Part shown: positions 11,083-23,418 of the stretch, one piece after another
How the letters are laid out: each line of letters begins with the position of its first letter
Position numbering within the stretch: the first letter of the stretch is position 1
Assembly (NCBI RefSeq): GCF_029962835.1
Contig: NC_080573.1
Span: 36,201,001-36,265,000 of the forward strand
From: Magnolia sinica
Lineage: Eukaryota; Streptophyta; Magnoliopsida; Magnoliales; Magnoliaceae
Length of the DNA: 64,000 bases
Direction of reading: 5' to 3'
Translations under genes and position numbers: made by a program
Notes under the pieces: model-generated
The model's database searches: none
Told to the model about the DNA's origin: nothing
Seen by the model: only the letters and a program-made list of their open reading frames with translations

Positions 11083-12720
11083 ATGGCAAGGACTAGAAGA
11101 ACTGCACTAAATGAGCCTAATGAGCCTAATGAGGTCATTGTCACTGGGCCTCCGGCAACTGAAGGTCCACCGGGTACGAATGAAGCCTAAGGGGCCTAGA
11201 ACCGACCCGATAACCGACAAGGTTTTGCCGCCCATCCAGCAACCTCCGTTTCAACCAGGCAAAGTCAACGGAACCGAGGGAACGGTTGGTTAGACAAGGA
11301 AGTTCAAGAGCTCAAGACCGATTTGAACTATATGAAGTAGATGTTGAAGCAGATCTATCGCCAACAAGTTCTGCCTCAGTATGATAATGGCTGGGTAAAT
11401 GCTTCGCAATAATTCGCTGATCCTCAGCTTGTCCGTCCGCGGTGTATCCCTCAGCAAAGTCAGCACCAGGGTCCGCCAGAGCCTACACCCGCTCATTTTG
11501 TGATTGCCCCTCTGCCTGCCTCCGATCTAAAGCATGAAATAGATTGGAGAAGGCACAGCAGGCCTTCGGTTGAGGGCACAGCTGATAGTGACGAACCTTG
11601 AAATGCTAACCTTTAGGATTTTAAGAGGGAAATGTAGGAAAAGATCACCAATATGAGACGAAACCAAAATCTGACCCAGACAAGGCCCGAGGCAAAGGCA
11701 TCTCCATTTATAGAGGAAATCATGCAAGCTCGGTTGCCAGAGTGATTCTGTCTACCCCAGATTACGCCATTCATTGGTAAAACTGACCTAATAGAGCATA
11801 TCGAATCCATTCGAACGTATATGGAATTGCATGATGCCTCAGACGCCGTTATGTGCCGAACTTTCTCTCTCACTTTGGCCGACGTAGCTCAACTTTGGTT
11901 CAAATAATTGAAACTAAAATCCATTAGCTCGTTCACAGAGCTCATTGATGCTTTTCTCACCAATTTCATCGGTGGGAAGAAGAAATTAAAGCCGTCTACA
12001 CATTTGAACAATATAGTTCAGAAGGAAGGAGAGTTACTGAAAGATTATATTAAGTGCTTCAACTTCGAATCGCTACAGGTCCGAAAGCACTCGGACAAAA
12101 TGACACTTAACTCAATCCTACAAGGCATTAGAGACAAGATGTTTCTGGCTTCTTTAGACAAGAACCCACCTACCACTTTAATAGAATTCATGGATCGGTC
12201 TGATAAATATGCGGACGTCGAAGAAACTCGGATCTTGAGTGAAGCCACTCACAATGTAAAAACCCCAGCCAAAGAGTCAGCAAAAAGGGAAGTTGACTCG
12301 GCTGGTGATAAGAAGCATATGGAGGATCGGTCTCACGACAATCATAAGATAAATAAGTAGCCCAATAACAAGTTTTTAACCTATACTCCGCTCAATAAGT
12401 CACGAGAGCAAGTCCTTATGGAGATAAAAAATGAAAGGTTCATAAACTGGCCCAACAAGCTCCGTGGCAATCCCAACTGACAGGCCAAAGACAAATACTG
12501 TCATTATCATCGCGATCACGGGCACAATACAAGTGATTGGTACCACTTAAAGCAAGAAATTGAGAGTCATCCGAGAAGGCCATCTCAAAGAGCACATTGA
12601 AAGAACCGGGACAACGAAAGAGCGTTCGAGAGACAACCAACCTATAGAGGAAATTCAGACCATTGTCGGTGGTCCCCAAGGTAGGGGCGACTCAAACAAT
12701 GCTAAAAAAAAATCACACTA
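11083..12720 (+). pseudogene. Element T gag, broken
   Basis: The frame from the ATG at 11083 (MARTRRTALNEPNEP) continues to the zinc knuckle with several stops. The longest open part, 11908-12360, has the capsid text SFTELIDAFLTNFIGGKK and KEGELLKDYIKCFN, which is typical of Tat-type Retrotrans_gag. A nucleocapsid knuckle KYCHYHRDHGHNTSDWYHL follows near 12490-12550. Upstream, 11700-11907 reads as the capsid lead-in (PFIGKTDLIEHIESIRTYM). Many stops look like CAA/CAG to TAA/TAG or CGA to TGA changes. Confidence 0.85.
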
Positions 12721-13560
12721 GGAGCATCAGTCAACCTGAGTCTGAAATCTTGATTTTAGCTTGGCCTTCGAAAGAAAAGGAAAGGGAGAAGTACTGATAT
12801 CATTTACCGATGAAGACACTCGGGGCATTCATCATCCACACTATAACACATTGACCATCACCTTCATGATAACAAATCACAGAGTATTTCGCATCCTCGA
12901 TGACACTGGATCATCTATAGATGTACTATTCACTCAAGCATTCGACAAAATGGGTGCCAAACAGTCGGCTTTATGGCCGATTCATACCCCACTGATTAGA
13001 TTCTCAAGCGGACAGATCCTCCCCGAAGGAGTCATCTCACTGCCCCTCACTGCTGGAAACTCTCCACATCAGGCGATAGTAATGGTCGACTTTCTGATAG
13101 TTGATCAACCATCAGTTTACAATGCTATACTCGGCCGACCCTCTCTATGCCTTCTCCAAGCTGTAGTATCGACTTACCATTTTTCTATGAAATTCCCAAC
13201 CGAGTCATGAGTAGGAGTCGTCAAAGGTGACCAGCAGGACTCAAGGCATTACTATGCAATAGTTGTGAAAGTTCCAGCTGAGGTAACCACGATCAAATCA
13301 TTGGACCCTCGAGCCGAGACCCTCGAGCGAGGACAACCAGTAGAAGACCTTATTCCTTTACCCCTGGTCGAGACAGACAAGTCTAAGACAGTCTAGATTG
13401 ACTTGTCTCTATAATCACCCCTGAAGGATAAGCTGATATCCCTACTCTGATGATACACTGGTGTGTTTGCATGGAGCCATGAAAGTATGCCTGGGATAGA
13501 TCCATCGGTGATGACTCACCGACTCAACATCGATCTGACCTACCAACTGATTGGATAGAA
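12721..13560 (+). pseudogene. Element T aspartic protease and linker, broken
   Basis: The open piece 12761-13210 contains VFRILDDTGSSIDVLF with the catalytic D-T-G, and further on VYNAILGRPSLCLLQAVVST, the conserved flap-distal block of gypsy proteases. It would process the Gag-Pol polyprotein. After 13210 the linker to RT (with MPGIDPSVMTHRLNI-like text near 13490-13530) has stops. Confidence 0.85.
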
Positions 13561-14345
13561 ACGACGGCCACTCGGCCCCAAAAGGTACGCCATCATTGAA
13601 GTAGAAGTTAGCAAGCTCCTCAAGGCCAAATTTATCGAGGAAATATACTATCCGGAATGGTTAGCTAATGTCGTACTCGTTAGGAAAGCCAATAGGAACT
13701 GGCGAGTCTGTATTGACTATACTGACTTAAACAAAACCTGCCCAAAGGACAGCTTCCCTCTTCCAAGGATCGATTAGTTGGTGGATAGCACAACATGACA
13801 CAAACTTCTTAGTTTTATGGATGCATATTCTGGATATAATCAAATTATAATGCACAAATCAGATAAATTTAAGATTACTTGTGTCACCTACAAAGGACTT
13901 TATTATTACCGTGTGATGTCATTTGGTCTAAAGAATGTTGGGGCGACTTACCAACGATTGGTAAACAAAATGTTCGCTCGGCAAATCGGCCGAACCATGG
14001 AAGTATACATTGATGACATGCTTGTCAAAAGTATACACGCGGCCAATCATATTACTAACCTAGAAGAGATGTTCCTCATCCTTCGAAAATACTAGATGAA
14101 GTTGAACCCGAGAAAGTGCACATTCGGGGTAAGCTCGGGTAAGTTCCTCAGATTTTTTGTCAGCAAGCGAGGGATTAAAGTGAATCTGGAAAAAATAAAA
14201 GCATTGCTTGACATGGAATCCCTGAAAATGATCAAAGATATATAAAGGCTGACTGGACGAGTAGCCGTACTCAACCGCTTCCTCTCCCAAGCTACTGATA
14301 AGTGCCTCCCATTCTTCAAACAACTAAAAGGACGACAAACAGTAG
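13561..14345 (+). pseudogene. Element T reverse transcriptase, broken
   Basis: Reading on from VVLVRKANRNWRVCIDYTDL near 13670 come DSFPLPRID, then 13817-14095 with MDAYSGYNQIIMHKSDKFK, VMSFGLKNVGATYQRLVNKM and the catalytic VYIDDMLVKS. The thumb region to 14340 is interrupted. The two active-site aspartates are intact. The stop after PRID and a TAG at 14092-14096 break the frame. Confidence 0.88.
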
Positions 14346-14770
14346 AGTGTACGGAAGAGTGTGAAGCAACATTCCAGCAGTTGAAGTCTTACCCTGGATG
14401 TCCACCTATCTTATCGAAACCTGAGCCTGGGGAAGCTTTACTATTGTACCTGGCGGTCTCTAACATAGTAATAAGCTCAGCTTTGATACGCAAACATGAA
14501 GTAAAGCAATTGCCAGTCTATTACGTCAGCAAAGCATTATTGCCGGCAGAGACCAGATATTCCTCTCTGGAGAAGGTGGCCCTAGCCCTAGTGGTCTCCT
14601 CATGGTGTCTCCGGCCATACTTCCAGGCTTATACTATCGTCGTTATGACCGATTTCCAACTACGTTAGGTCCTTCAGAAACCGGAAGCTTTAGGACAACT
14701 GACGAAATAGGCGAACGAACTCAATGAATTCGACATCCAATATAAGCTAAGGATATTAATTAAAGGACAG
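14346..14770 (+). pseudogene. Element T RNase H, broken
   Basis: The piece 14381-14668 has LYLAVSNIVISSALIRK, PVYYVSKALLPAETRYSSLEK and YTIVVMTDFQL. This is the Tat-type RNase H in which the first strand starts LYLAVS. It lies directly after RT as usual. A TAG after the TDFQLR block ends the open piece. Confidence 0.8.
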
Positions 14771-14773
14771 GTT

Positions 14774-15273
14774 GTGGCCAACTTCATAGTTGAAGTTACA
14801 CCACAAATTGACTCATCTACTGAGCTTATAGATGAGCCAACCAAACAACTGACTGCTTCTCCCGACTCATCGCCCTACCCAACCCCCTGGAAGCTTTATG
14901 TCGACGGCTTATCCAACTCTAAGGCAAGCGGGCAGGAGTCATCTTGGAAACTCCCGACTAAATCTACATGTAATATGCCTTAAGACTTGGATTTCAAGCC
15001 TCGAACAATGCAACAGAATATGAAGCCTTGTTACTCGGCCTCCGACTAGCCGCCAGTCTGGGTGTTACTCATATCAACGTATTCAGCGATTTACAGTTGA
15101 TCGTCAATCAGGTCACTAATGTGTATCAAACACATAAAGAGCAATTGAAAGCATACATGAAAAAAGTAAAAGAGTTGATCAATGGTTTTGAGCTATGTAT
15201 TGTCACTCGGATTCCTCGAATAGAAAATGCTAAGGCCGACCTTTTCGCAAAGTTGCCTGAGGAGCATGCCTAG
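14774..15273 (+). pseudogene. Element T second (archaeal-type) RNase H, broken
   Basis: After a linker, PWKLYVDGLSNSKASG (the first Asp in YVDG), then 15028-15273 with MLLGLRLAASLGVTHINVFSD and LIVNQV show a second RNase H fold. The final acidic residue is in NAKADLFAKL. An additional RNase H of this kind is the defining feature of Tat elements. A frame change near 14930 separates its two halves. Confidence 0.8.
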
Positions 15274-15950
15274 GCTCAACGATTGAAGATCCGAACCTCT
15301 CGTTACACCATACTCAATGGGGTATTGTACAAGAAAGGATTTTTCACTCCTCTTCTACGTTGCCTAAATCATCATGAAGCTGATTATGTACTACGGGAGA
15401 TCCACGAAGGGATTTACAGAAATCACTCAGGAGGACGGTCACTCGCACAAAAGTCTTATAACAAGGGTGTTACTGGCCGACTATCCAGCATGATGCTCAC
15501 AAGCTCGCCCAGAGTTGTGATAAGTGTCAATGATTCAGGTCCATTCCGAGACAACCTCCTGAGGAACTAACCCCTATGGCCGGCCCTTAGCCCTTCACAT
15601 AGTAGGGAATCAACATCATTGAACCATTTCCTTTGGGGAAAGGTCAGAACAAGTTCGCTGCTGTTATGGTAGATTACTTCACAAAGTGGGCCGAAGCCGA
15701 GCCATTGGCTAGGATAACTGAACAAAAGATCATGGGCTTCATATGGAAAAACACTGTCTGCCAGTTTGGGATACCTCAGACCATTGTCACTGACAACGGG
15801 AAGCAATTCGACAACAGGCGGTACCAGGAGATGTGCGATAATCTCATAATTAAAAATGTCTACTCGTCCCCCCATCATCCCCAGATGGACACCAAATTGA
15901 AGGCTTCCAACCACCATAGGTAGGATCGGTCGGATCTATCCCAGCAGTAA
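15274..15950 (+). pseudogene. Element T integrase, truncated
   Basis: The N-terminal zinc-binding region is seen at 15283-15530 (YVLREIHEGIYRNHSGGRSL), with later cysteines in a shifted frame. The core at 15633-15923 has AAVMVDYFTKWAEAEPLARI with one Asp and PQTIVTDNGKQFDN with the second. The text stops at HHPQMDTKLKASNHH, where the catalytic Glu (normally NGQ-x-E) should come, so the third catalytic residue and the C-terminus are missing. Unrelated gag sequence of G follows at about 15950. Confidence 0.82.
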
Positions 15951-17255
15951 GAATTGTAACACAAGAGGAAATGCGGCAAGTCATCAAGGAGGCTGTCAGA
16001 ATAGAGAGGGAGTGTGAGAATGTTAGCTGGTTCAGATATCAAACGCCATACCCGTGAGAGGTAGAAGATGTCCCGTTCCTAGTTAATTTCAAGCACCCAG
16101 ATTTTTAGAAGTTTAATGGAGAGGGGTTGCTAGAGGAACACTTAATGCATTTTATTACTAGCATGGGGAATTTCTCTACAATACCGCAATATTGCCTGTA
16201 ATTGTTTGGATCATCTTCAACAAGTAAAGCATTCTGGTGGTATTTTAGTTTAGCTCCCGGATCGATACGCACTTGGGAGCAAATGCAAGATGCTTTCATG
16301 TCGAACTTCTTCTCTTCAGAGCGCAATGTCAGCATCATGGAATTGGCTTCTGTACGACAGAGAGAAGGGGAACCAGTGGAGAAATTTATAGATAAATGGA
16401 AGACATTGGGAGCCTCTTGTAGGCAGCTGCCGGAAGAGAACAAACAGGTTAAGATGTGCCTAAATTCTATGGAGACGAGAATCGCATTTGGGCTTACTAG
16501 TCCTGATATTAAGACTTTCCGTGACTTGGCCACTAAGGCCCATGCCTTAGAGTTAATGACTCAGAAGATGCCAACATTTCAATATGAGACAGTTAGGAGG
16601 GGACCCAACGGGATGATCTCAAACACTGTAAATCATGAGAAGAAGTGTCAAGAGATGAGAGATTCAGGAGGAAAAAGGTCAGAACGGAAGGAAGAGTTAA
16701 AAAGGCCTAGAAGCAGATTCAGTGAAAAAAGGCCTAGATTGCTCAATTCTCACGAAGGGTTTGCATTCGATAAGGAAGATGTTGTCCCTATGATGAACCA
16801 ATTGCTAAAAGCTGGTACGATAGAATTACCTACACCTAAGTGCCCTGAAGATGCGACGAGAGAAAGAGAAAGAGATTTCTGCCACTCTCATCACCTGGTG
16901 GAACATCTGATAGAAAATTGTGATACGTTGAAATGCATAATACAAAGGATGATAAATAGAGGTGAAATAGTAATAGGAAAAGAACAGGAAAGAGATGTGA
17001 AGGCAGCAATGCAAATGCTGACAATCTAAGAAAAGGCTCAAGAAAGAATAGGGAAAGAAGATTGTAAGACAGCAAGAAGGTAGTAGTGATTACACTACGG
17101 TTTGGAAAAAGGACAATAAGCCCCGCGAAGTAGAAAATAGGGGTTACAAGAAAAGAAATCGTCGAAGGTTAGCACGATGGTGATAAGAGAGAAGGGAAGA
17201 GTGAGATAACGAAGGTAACTTACGATGTGGTAAGTCACTTGAAAGCCATACCAGG
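15951..17255 (+). mobile_element. Fragment G: gag-only remnant of another gypsy element
   Basis: It abuts the broken integrase of T in the same direction but encodes the start of a different element. It carries one gag reading frame and a short tail, with no LTR, protease or RT. The tail at 17030-17255 shows no readable domain. The right limit is where the minus-strand LTR of F begins. Confidence 0.7.
15971..17029 (+). pseudogene. Gag of fragment G, with three early stops
   Basis: One frame runs from 15971 to the stop at 17027-17029, with stops at about 16057, 16108 and 16199. The capsid domain reads FKHPDF-KFNGEGLLEEHL before 16202, then FWWYFSLAPGSIRTWEQM and LASVRQREGEPVEKFIDKWK, typical of Retrotrans_gag. 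A knuckle-like CHSHHLVEHLIENCDTLKC (about 16877-16935) follows. The last 275 codons are open. Which gypsy clade it belongs to is not clear; it differs from the T gag. Confidence 0.82.
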
Positions 17256-17945
17256 CCCCATGCATAGACGGATGGTGTGAATACAACACTTACATCATGG
17301 TGGGCTCCACATCCAACTCATCTGGATGGATGACATGGGTAAAACAAATACATCATACGGGGTTCATGGATGGACGGAGTGGATAAAACACATATCATAG
17401 CGGGCCCCACCGTCTAGGGTCTTGGCGGTGTGAGATACATAACATATATCATGGCAGGCCCCACACACGGGTGGTTCCCACCATCCAGGATGTTGGACGG
17501 TGTGGATATACCACACATACATCACTATAAGCTCCACCGTCCAGGGATTGGACGGTGGATGGCATGGATGAAACGTATACATTAGGTGACTCCACCTGTG
17601 TGGACCACCAATAGCTTTGAATAAAGCTGATATTTGTGTTTTCTTGGTCATCCAGGCCTACTGGATGTCCAGCGATGGACGGCCTGGATGAAACACTACA
17701 TCAAGGTAGTCTCACGTCCATGCCCTCAACAGACAGCCTGGATAAAGCTCTGGCATCTGGTGGGTCCCACGTGTAGGTGGCCCACCACAATTGGATCAAA
17801 GTGATATTTATTATTTCCTTCATCCAGACTAGCCCAAAATGGATAGCGAAGTGGGCTCCACCAACTAGTCGTCCAAAAAAAATCTGGACAGTCTGGATTT
17901 GTTGAACACATTAGGTGGGCCACACACATCATCATCACCATAAAA

Positions 17946-17981
<36 letters not shown>

Positions 17982-18952
17982 GGAGAAACATGTGATGGAG
18001 GGGCCCCGCCACTATGGGCCCCTCTAGTACATACATCAAGATGGGTCCCAAATGTGTGGTCCCATAAACAAAATCAAGGGTGGAGATTTCCTTTCCACCA
18101 TGAATCAGGGCCTAGATGGCCTTCATGCACTAGGAAATTAAATCAAACATCATGGTGGGGTCCATGGAGAATGGCCCCACCATGGATACATGCATACAAA
18201 CTTGGTGGGCCATTGGCCACACCTAGAGACCAAGATGGGATCTCCACTATTGAGTAGTGGGTCTCACTTGTCCCATGCACAAAATAAGCAAATCTATCCT
18301 AAAGAAATCACCTACCTCCAATCTTCAACTCCTTCCTCCTATAGGTTTTAGAGCTCCAAAAGGGTTGTTTTGATGGTTGAGATGGGTCTTTGATGGGTGG
18401 ATTGAGAAGGATCTAAGTTGAAAGGGGCTGGATTTTCTCTAAATGGTGGGACGTCAAGCTCTTGTAAGAATGCAGAAATGAAGAAGAAAGAGGATGGAGA
18501 GAGATGTAATCATTAGTTGTAAGGTAATGATGATAGGCGTAAGAAAGCATGGCTAGCTAGCCATCATAGCTTACAAGAGGCATGGGGCTATGGTGTAGGG
18601 TGATGTCATCCTAACCTAGGTAGGTTATGGTGATGTCACCACGATGATTGCTTTATAGAGAAATGCATTTGGACACCTCAGGTTCCACAATCACATAATC
18701 AACGGTCAGGATGATGCGGGGGCCACATCTCACAATCTAAGCGTCAGATCGATGCATGAGATGCGACGTTGGAACCGCGGCGATGACGCGGTTGCAATGG
18801 CATGTGTCTTAGGTTGAGTTGGCTTGGGTTGACAGGATGTAACTCAAGGTCACTCACAAATGCTATCAACAGGTTACAGGTCTCCGAAATTCGACCATGA
18901 GGACCGCGAGATCCTACGGAACGGAATGGTCACTACGACACAAGCTTGATAG
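17256..18952 (-). repeat. 3' LTR of element F, left end missing
   Basis: It runs up to a polypurine tract (GAGGAGGGGAGAG on the minus strand, about 18953-18966). Stretches at 18770-18950 match 42170-42359 of E. The left half is packed with GTGGGCCC/TGGGCC words and carries a scrap of the same DNA-transposon family as 9611-9803 at about 17590-17660. No coding sequence is supported. Confidence 0.65.
17950..17984. repeat. (GA)n microsatellite
   Basis: A run of GA dinucleotides with two A interruptions inside the F LTR. A shorter one lies at 30974-30990 in the E LTR. Confidence 0.9.
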
Positions 18953-19079
18953 CTCTCCCCTCCTAATAAAAATTTCATCCTCGAAATTTACTATCACGCA
19001 AAATAAGATAAGAAAGAAGAAGAATCATCGCATCGCATATATATATATATATCAAAGATAGAATACAAGGCATAACAAT

Positions 19080-20440
19080 CCACATAAAGATGGGGATAAC
19101 ACTATCTAATCTTAGCCTCGTGGTCCCAACATGCCTCCTCGACACTATGGTGACCCCACTGCACTTTCACTAAAGGAATGACCTTAATTTGGAGGACCTA
19201 CTCCTTCCAATCAAGGATGCGAACTAGCTACTCAATGTAGAAAGCATCCTCACAACCTCAAGTGGCTGGCAATTAATCACGAAAATAGTGTTTAACCCAC
19301 ACTTTTGTAACATAGAAACATGGAAAACGTTATGATATCAGTTGAGAAGGTAAGGCAAGCCTATATGCCATGACGCCAACGTGCCCAGTGATCTCAAAAG
19401 GTCCAATAAATCTTGGGGCAAGCTTACCCTTTACTCCAAACCGAACTACACCCTTCATGGGTAAGACCTTGAGATACACTCGGTCCCCTACTACAAACTT
19501 CAAGGGATGACGCCGACAATCAGTAAAACTTTTCTCTAAGCTCTGAGTTATGCGCATCCTCTGCCTGATGATATCGATAATATCTGATGTCTGTTGCACA
19601 AGATCGAGACCTATAAGACGATGCTCTCCAATCTCGGCCCAACAACTGGGAGATCTACATGGCCTGCTATACAAGGCCTCAAAGGGAGTCATACCAATAG
19701 TCACCTAATAGATATTATTATATACAAACTCAGTCAAGCGCAAATGCTCATCCCAACTACCTAAGAAATCAATCACATAAGCTCTGAACATATCCTCCAG
19801 GATCTAATTGACCCTCTTAGTCTGCCCATCAGTTTGCAAATGATACGCAGTGCTGAACTGCAAGGCAGACCCCATCGCCTTCTACAAGCTCCTCCAAAAC
19901 TGAGATGTGAACCTTGGGTCTTGGTAAAAAATGATTAAAATAAGAACACCATGTAGTCTTACAATCTCATCAATAAATAATCTGGCAAGCTAGTCCAAAG
20001 GCCAATTCGTACGAATCGTGAGAAAATGTGCTGACTTCATCAGGCGATCCATGACAACCTAGATAGCGTCATGACCGCACTGAGTCCTCAATAAACCCAT
20101 AATGAAATATGTGAATACGTGCTCCCACTTCCACATTGGGACACTCAATGGCTGTAATGGACCTGGGGGTCTCTGATGATCAGCCATGACACGCTGACAA
20201 GTATCACACTCGGCCACAAAACAAGCGATCTGGCACTTCATCCCTGCCCAAAAATACTGTCGCATCATATCGTGATACATCTTTGTCGAGCCAGGGTGGA
20301 TAGAAAACCTCGATCGATGTGCCTCGGTCGTAAGATCTCTGCGCAACTCTGGAACATCTGGGATACATAATTGACCTCTAAAGTGAAGTCCACCATCAGA
20401 ACCAATCTTCCAATTTGATTGACTTTCAAATGCCACCTCT
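19080..20440 (-). pseudogene. Element F integrase, broken
   Basis: The N-terminal zinc-binding region at 20059-20436 has [32 protein letters not shown] and CDTCQRV. The core is badly broken. The C-terminal part at 19330-19704 has MTPFEALYSRPCRSP, FVVGDRVYLKVLPMKGVVRF and PRFIGPFEI. These are the words of chromovirus integrase. Stops and shifts separate the pieces. Confidence 0.85.
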
Positions 20441-20990
20441 ACTCGATAACTCTAAAGTGACTCGTTTGACTGATGAGCCTCGATCACTCTTGCAACAAGA
20501 GAGGGTTAAATCGACAGGCTCGATAACTGAACGATAGAAGATTGTAAGTCAAACTCGAAGTCATATGATGCCACATCCTCAAGTATCTTCCACTCCTGAA
20601 TCATCATATGTGCCACCAGGCCTCATGACTGATGGTTAAGGGCATCCACCACCACATTTGCCTTGCCCGGGTGGTATTGGAGATTGAAATCATAGTCCTT
20701 CAGAAGCTCCATCCAACATTTTTGCCACATGTTCAACTCGGACTGTGAGAAGAGATACTTCAAGCTCTTGTGGTCGGAGAAGAGCTCGAACCTGACCCCA
20801 TAAAGATAGTGCCTCCACACCTTCAGTGTGAAGACGACTGCTGCCAGATCCAAATCATGCGTGGGGTAGTTTAGCTCATGGACCTTGAGCTAGCGAGACA
20901 CATAAGATACTAAGTTCCCGTGCTGCATCAGAACAGCACCTAAGCCAACATGTGAGGCATTAGTAAACACTATGAATACATCACTCCTAG
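20441..20990 (-). pseudogene. Element F RNase H, broken
   Basis: The open piece 20623-20853 shows [17 protein letters not shown] (the Glu that should precede it is replaced or out of frame), [14 protein letters not shown] with the third acidic residue, and [13 protein letters not shown] with the last Asp. Order and distance to integrase fit a chromovirus pol. The first strand near 20900-20960 is degraded. Confidence 0.8.
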
Positions 20991-21480
20991 AGGGAAGAGT
21001 GAGGACAGAAGCGCACATGAGGTGGTCATTCATCTCTATAAATGCTCGCTCACAGGCGTCAATCCACATAAACTTTGCGCTCTTCTAGGTCTACCTGGTC
21101 AACGGTGCTGCGATACGGGAGAATCCCTCAACAAAGCGTTGATAATATCCTACCAAACCAAGGAAACTGTAGATCTAAAACGCATTTGTGAGTTGGCCCC
21201 ATAGATGCACTGCGTCTATCTTTGAGGGGTCCACTGCGACACCCTCCCTCGTCACCACGTGACCGAGGAACTTCATCTCCTCCTGCCAAAACTCACACTT
21301 CTCCATCTTTGTATACAGCTAGTGGGCACGAAGGGTATACAACGCAATCTCCAGATGTTCTCATGGTGCTCGCAAGTCCTCGAATATATCAGAATGTCAT
21401 CAATGAAGACCACAACAAACTGATTGAGATAAGGACGGAAGACCTTGTTCATCAACTGTGTGAACATGGTGGGCGCATAA
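20991..21480 (-). pseudogene. Element F reverse transcriptase, C-terminal half only
   Basis: The piece beginning near 21479 reads [20 protein letters not shown] and [13 protein letters not shown], the catalytic box of gypsy RT, then decays through the thumb. Everything before APTMFT is gone, replaced by the 3' end of copia element C. The junction is therefore inside RT and fixes the broken end of F. Confidence 0.82.
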
Positions 21481-21997
21481 TGAAGCCTTGTACTCTTGTT
21501 GTAGAAGATTTTTGAAGATTTCAAAATATTACTACTCCCCCTCAATTAGTACTTAGTACTTCCCTTGTATCATTTCATTACACAAAACATTCCGTTGCAT
21601 ATATAGAATTCCAATTAAACATAACATGCAGAATGTAATTCCTATGCATTCATGCATTCTCTAAGCAACTCCATACATTCATCAAATAACATACATTCTT
21701 CAAGCAACCAACTCTCCCCCTTTTTGTCACAAGTTGACAAATGAAGAATCAGATAACTATCAAGTAAAGTAGATAGATAAGGAAATAATCAGCAAATAAA
21801 CTTGATAGAAGAAGAAACAAGCATATGAAGAAGAAGTATATAACAAGGAGATAATAAAAATCAACATATGAAATTGTAAATATTAAGAAAATAACATGAA
21901 AGAGTCAAAGAGAGCCTAAAGAACTCATCCAAGCACCAAAGTAAAGATTAAGTTTACATCTCCATAAACATAAGTTCTTATAAAAAGATAAATGATC
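21480..21997 (-). other. 3' untranslated region of element C
   Basis: About 520 bp, AT-rich, with two G-rich blocks on the minus strand (GACAAAAAGGGGGAGA, about 21713-21728, and TGAGGGGGAGTAGT near 21530). Both are also present in D at 39817-39833 and 39905-39918. The LTR expected next is missing. No ORF is supported. Confidence 0.65.
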
Positions 21998-23130
21998 TCA
22001 ATCCAATCTAGATGATGAAGGAGCAGGCATAGACGGGTCATGTTGATTCAAACTCTAGCTGATGCGATGGAAGTACTTCTTATGTACTTCATTATAGATT
22101 TTTGGGTTTGAACCAAGTTGTCTTGTGAGACCTGCAATGCATCGACCTTCTCCTCTAAAGATTTGAGACGATCATCTACCTAAGAAGGATGATAATCGAG
22201 ATCTTTTGGATCATTAGATTCATCTAGTTCAGTAAAAATGTCATCCATGGAAGTACCTTCAGGTTCATGTGCTTCCTCCTCTTCTTCACTTTGGTCAAGA
22301 AAAGGTTTCAGGTCCATCTTATTCAGGTTAGTATTATTAAATGGTAGTTCTGATTCCAATGCCTCAGATGAAAGAACGGTGACATTACATTGTAAAGTGT
22401 TGCAAGTCACAAGGTAAGCAAACGGAATCGGTCCATGTCCAGGATGCAAACGAAATTGAATAATGATGTAACAGATTAAATAAGGAAGACAGACTTGAAT
22501 GCCCAACACAACAGAATGAAGAACTGGAGCCATAAAGGAAGTAAGTTCAAACTTATTCCCTGATCTAGGATAAACATTGGAGGTAAAAATCCTATGTAAA
22601 ACTCGATACTTTGGGAGCATTTGGTTAGCGGGGAGGGCATTACCCAATTTTCATTAGGCATTAAAGCAACACAATTTACGTGTAATCACTTGGCGCTCAG
22701 TATTAACCATTTTATCGGTCGGATTGGCAATAGGAATTGCATCTTCTGCAATAGCAATCTTAGTCAATGCCAAAATAACATCACGAGTGACTGTGAAGGT
22801 CCCTTCTACAAATTTAATCGTGAATGTGAGATCTTCAAGGGACACATCACAAATGGAAGCATACATTCCTTGTGCAATGGAATGGTGAGCCATTCTGCCC
22901 CAACCAAAGATGCATTCCCAACTGACTTATGTAAGAATTGAAATAAGATCGAAGGGCGCGATGTGATCGTTAACTGTTCTCTCAATGATTATATCTCTTG
23001 TGCAGAAATCCCTAATGTGCTCCTAATCTTCATCAGTGGCCCATAGGGTTCTCACACCTAATGGAGTTGATCGAGAAAATGAGCTACCACGGCTCTTGCG
23101 TGGTGCTATTCTCTTTGAATGATGCTCCAT
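21998..23130 (-). pseudogene. Extra ORF of copia element C, downstream of pol
   Basis: The ATG at 23130 opens MEHHSKRIAPRKSRGSS, a basic start. The same frame runs on through IAPFDLISIL, SIAQGMYASICDVSLEDL, GNALPANQMLPKYRVLHRIF and SNVYPRSGNKFELTSFM to CLPYLIC. An acidic stretch (QSEEEEEAHEPEG) and a coiled coil (LKSLEEKVDALQ) follow. Stops occur at codon 36, after SIL, in a TAA-TGA pair at 22651-22656, and after DYHPS. A late frameshift precedes the tail DPSMPAPSSS, ending at 21998-22000. It is clearly the counterpart of 38451-39608 in D and a more distant relative of the gypsy ORFs. No signal peptide or membrane segment is visible, so it is not an obvious env gene. Confidence 0.78.
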
Positions 23131-23418
23131 TATGATTAGCACAAGAAAGAAATCAAAGAGAATGAGTGAAATGAAGCTAGATCAGATTTTGACCAAAACC
23201 CACTACAAAGAGGGTTTGAAATAAAAAAAATACAACCCAAAAATGAGATTAACTAGCAAAGATATACCCAATACTTGAAGGAAATTGAAAAATAAACACT
23301 TACAATCAAAACTAAGTGATGGGTTAGTCAAGTGAGGCCCCGGCTAGTTGAGGAAGATGATGAAAAATGAAATAGAAAAAGTGGTTTCCCCCCTTTCAGA
23401 GTGAAATCGCGTGTTCTT

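Larger units (their letters stand above)
9804..15950 (+). mobile_element. Element T: degenerate Ty3/gypsy of the Tat lineage
   Basis: A plus-strand element with a 5' LTR (TG at 9804, CA at 11009), a primer site that follows directly, gag, protease, RT, RNase H, a second RNase H and integrase, and then an abrupt end inside integrase. The second RNase H after the first is the known mark of the Tat group, as is the gag text FIGGKKKLKPSTHL. No 3' LTR is present; fragment G follows in the same direction. Every gene has several stops. Confidence 0.88.
17256..21480 (-). mobile_element. Element F: truncated Ty3/gypsy chromovirus
   Basis: A minus-strand element that keeps its 3' LTR, polypurine tract, integrase, RNase H and the C-terminal half of RT. 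It ends at about 21480 where the 3' region of copia element C begins. The N-terminal RT, protease, gag and 5' LTR are missing. Its LTR and the polypurine tract are related (roughly three quarters identical by eye) to those of element E. Confidence 0.82.

Noticed and set aside
15633..17029. T integrase followed by G gag as one plus-strand element
   Set aside because: Gag cannot follow integrase in one gypsy element, integrase breaks off before its third catalytic residue, and the G gag differs from the T gag at 11083-12720.
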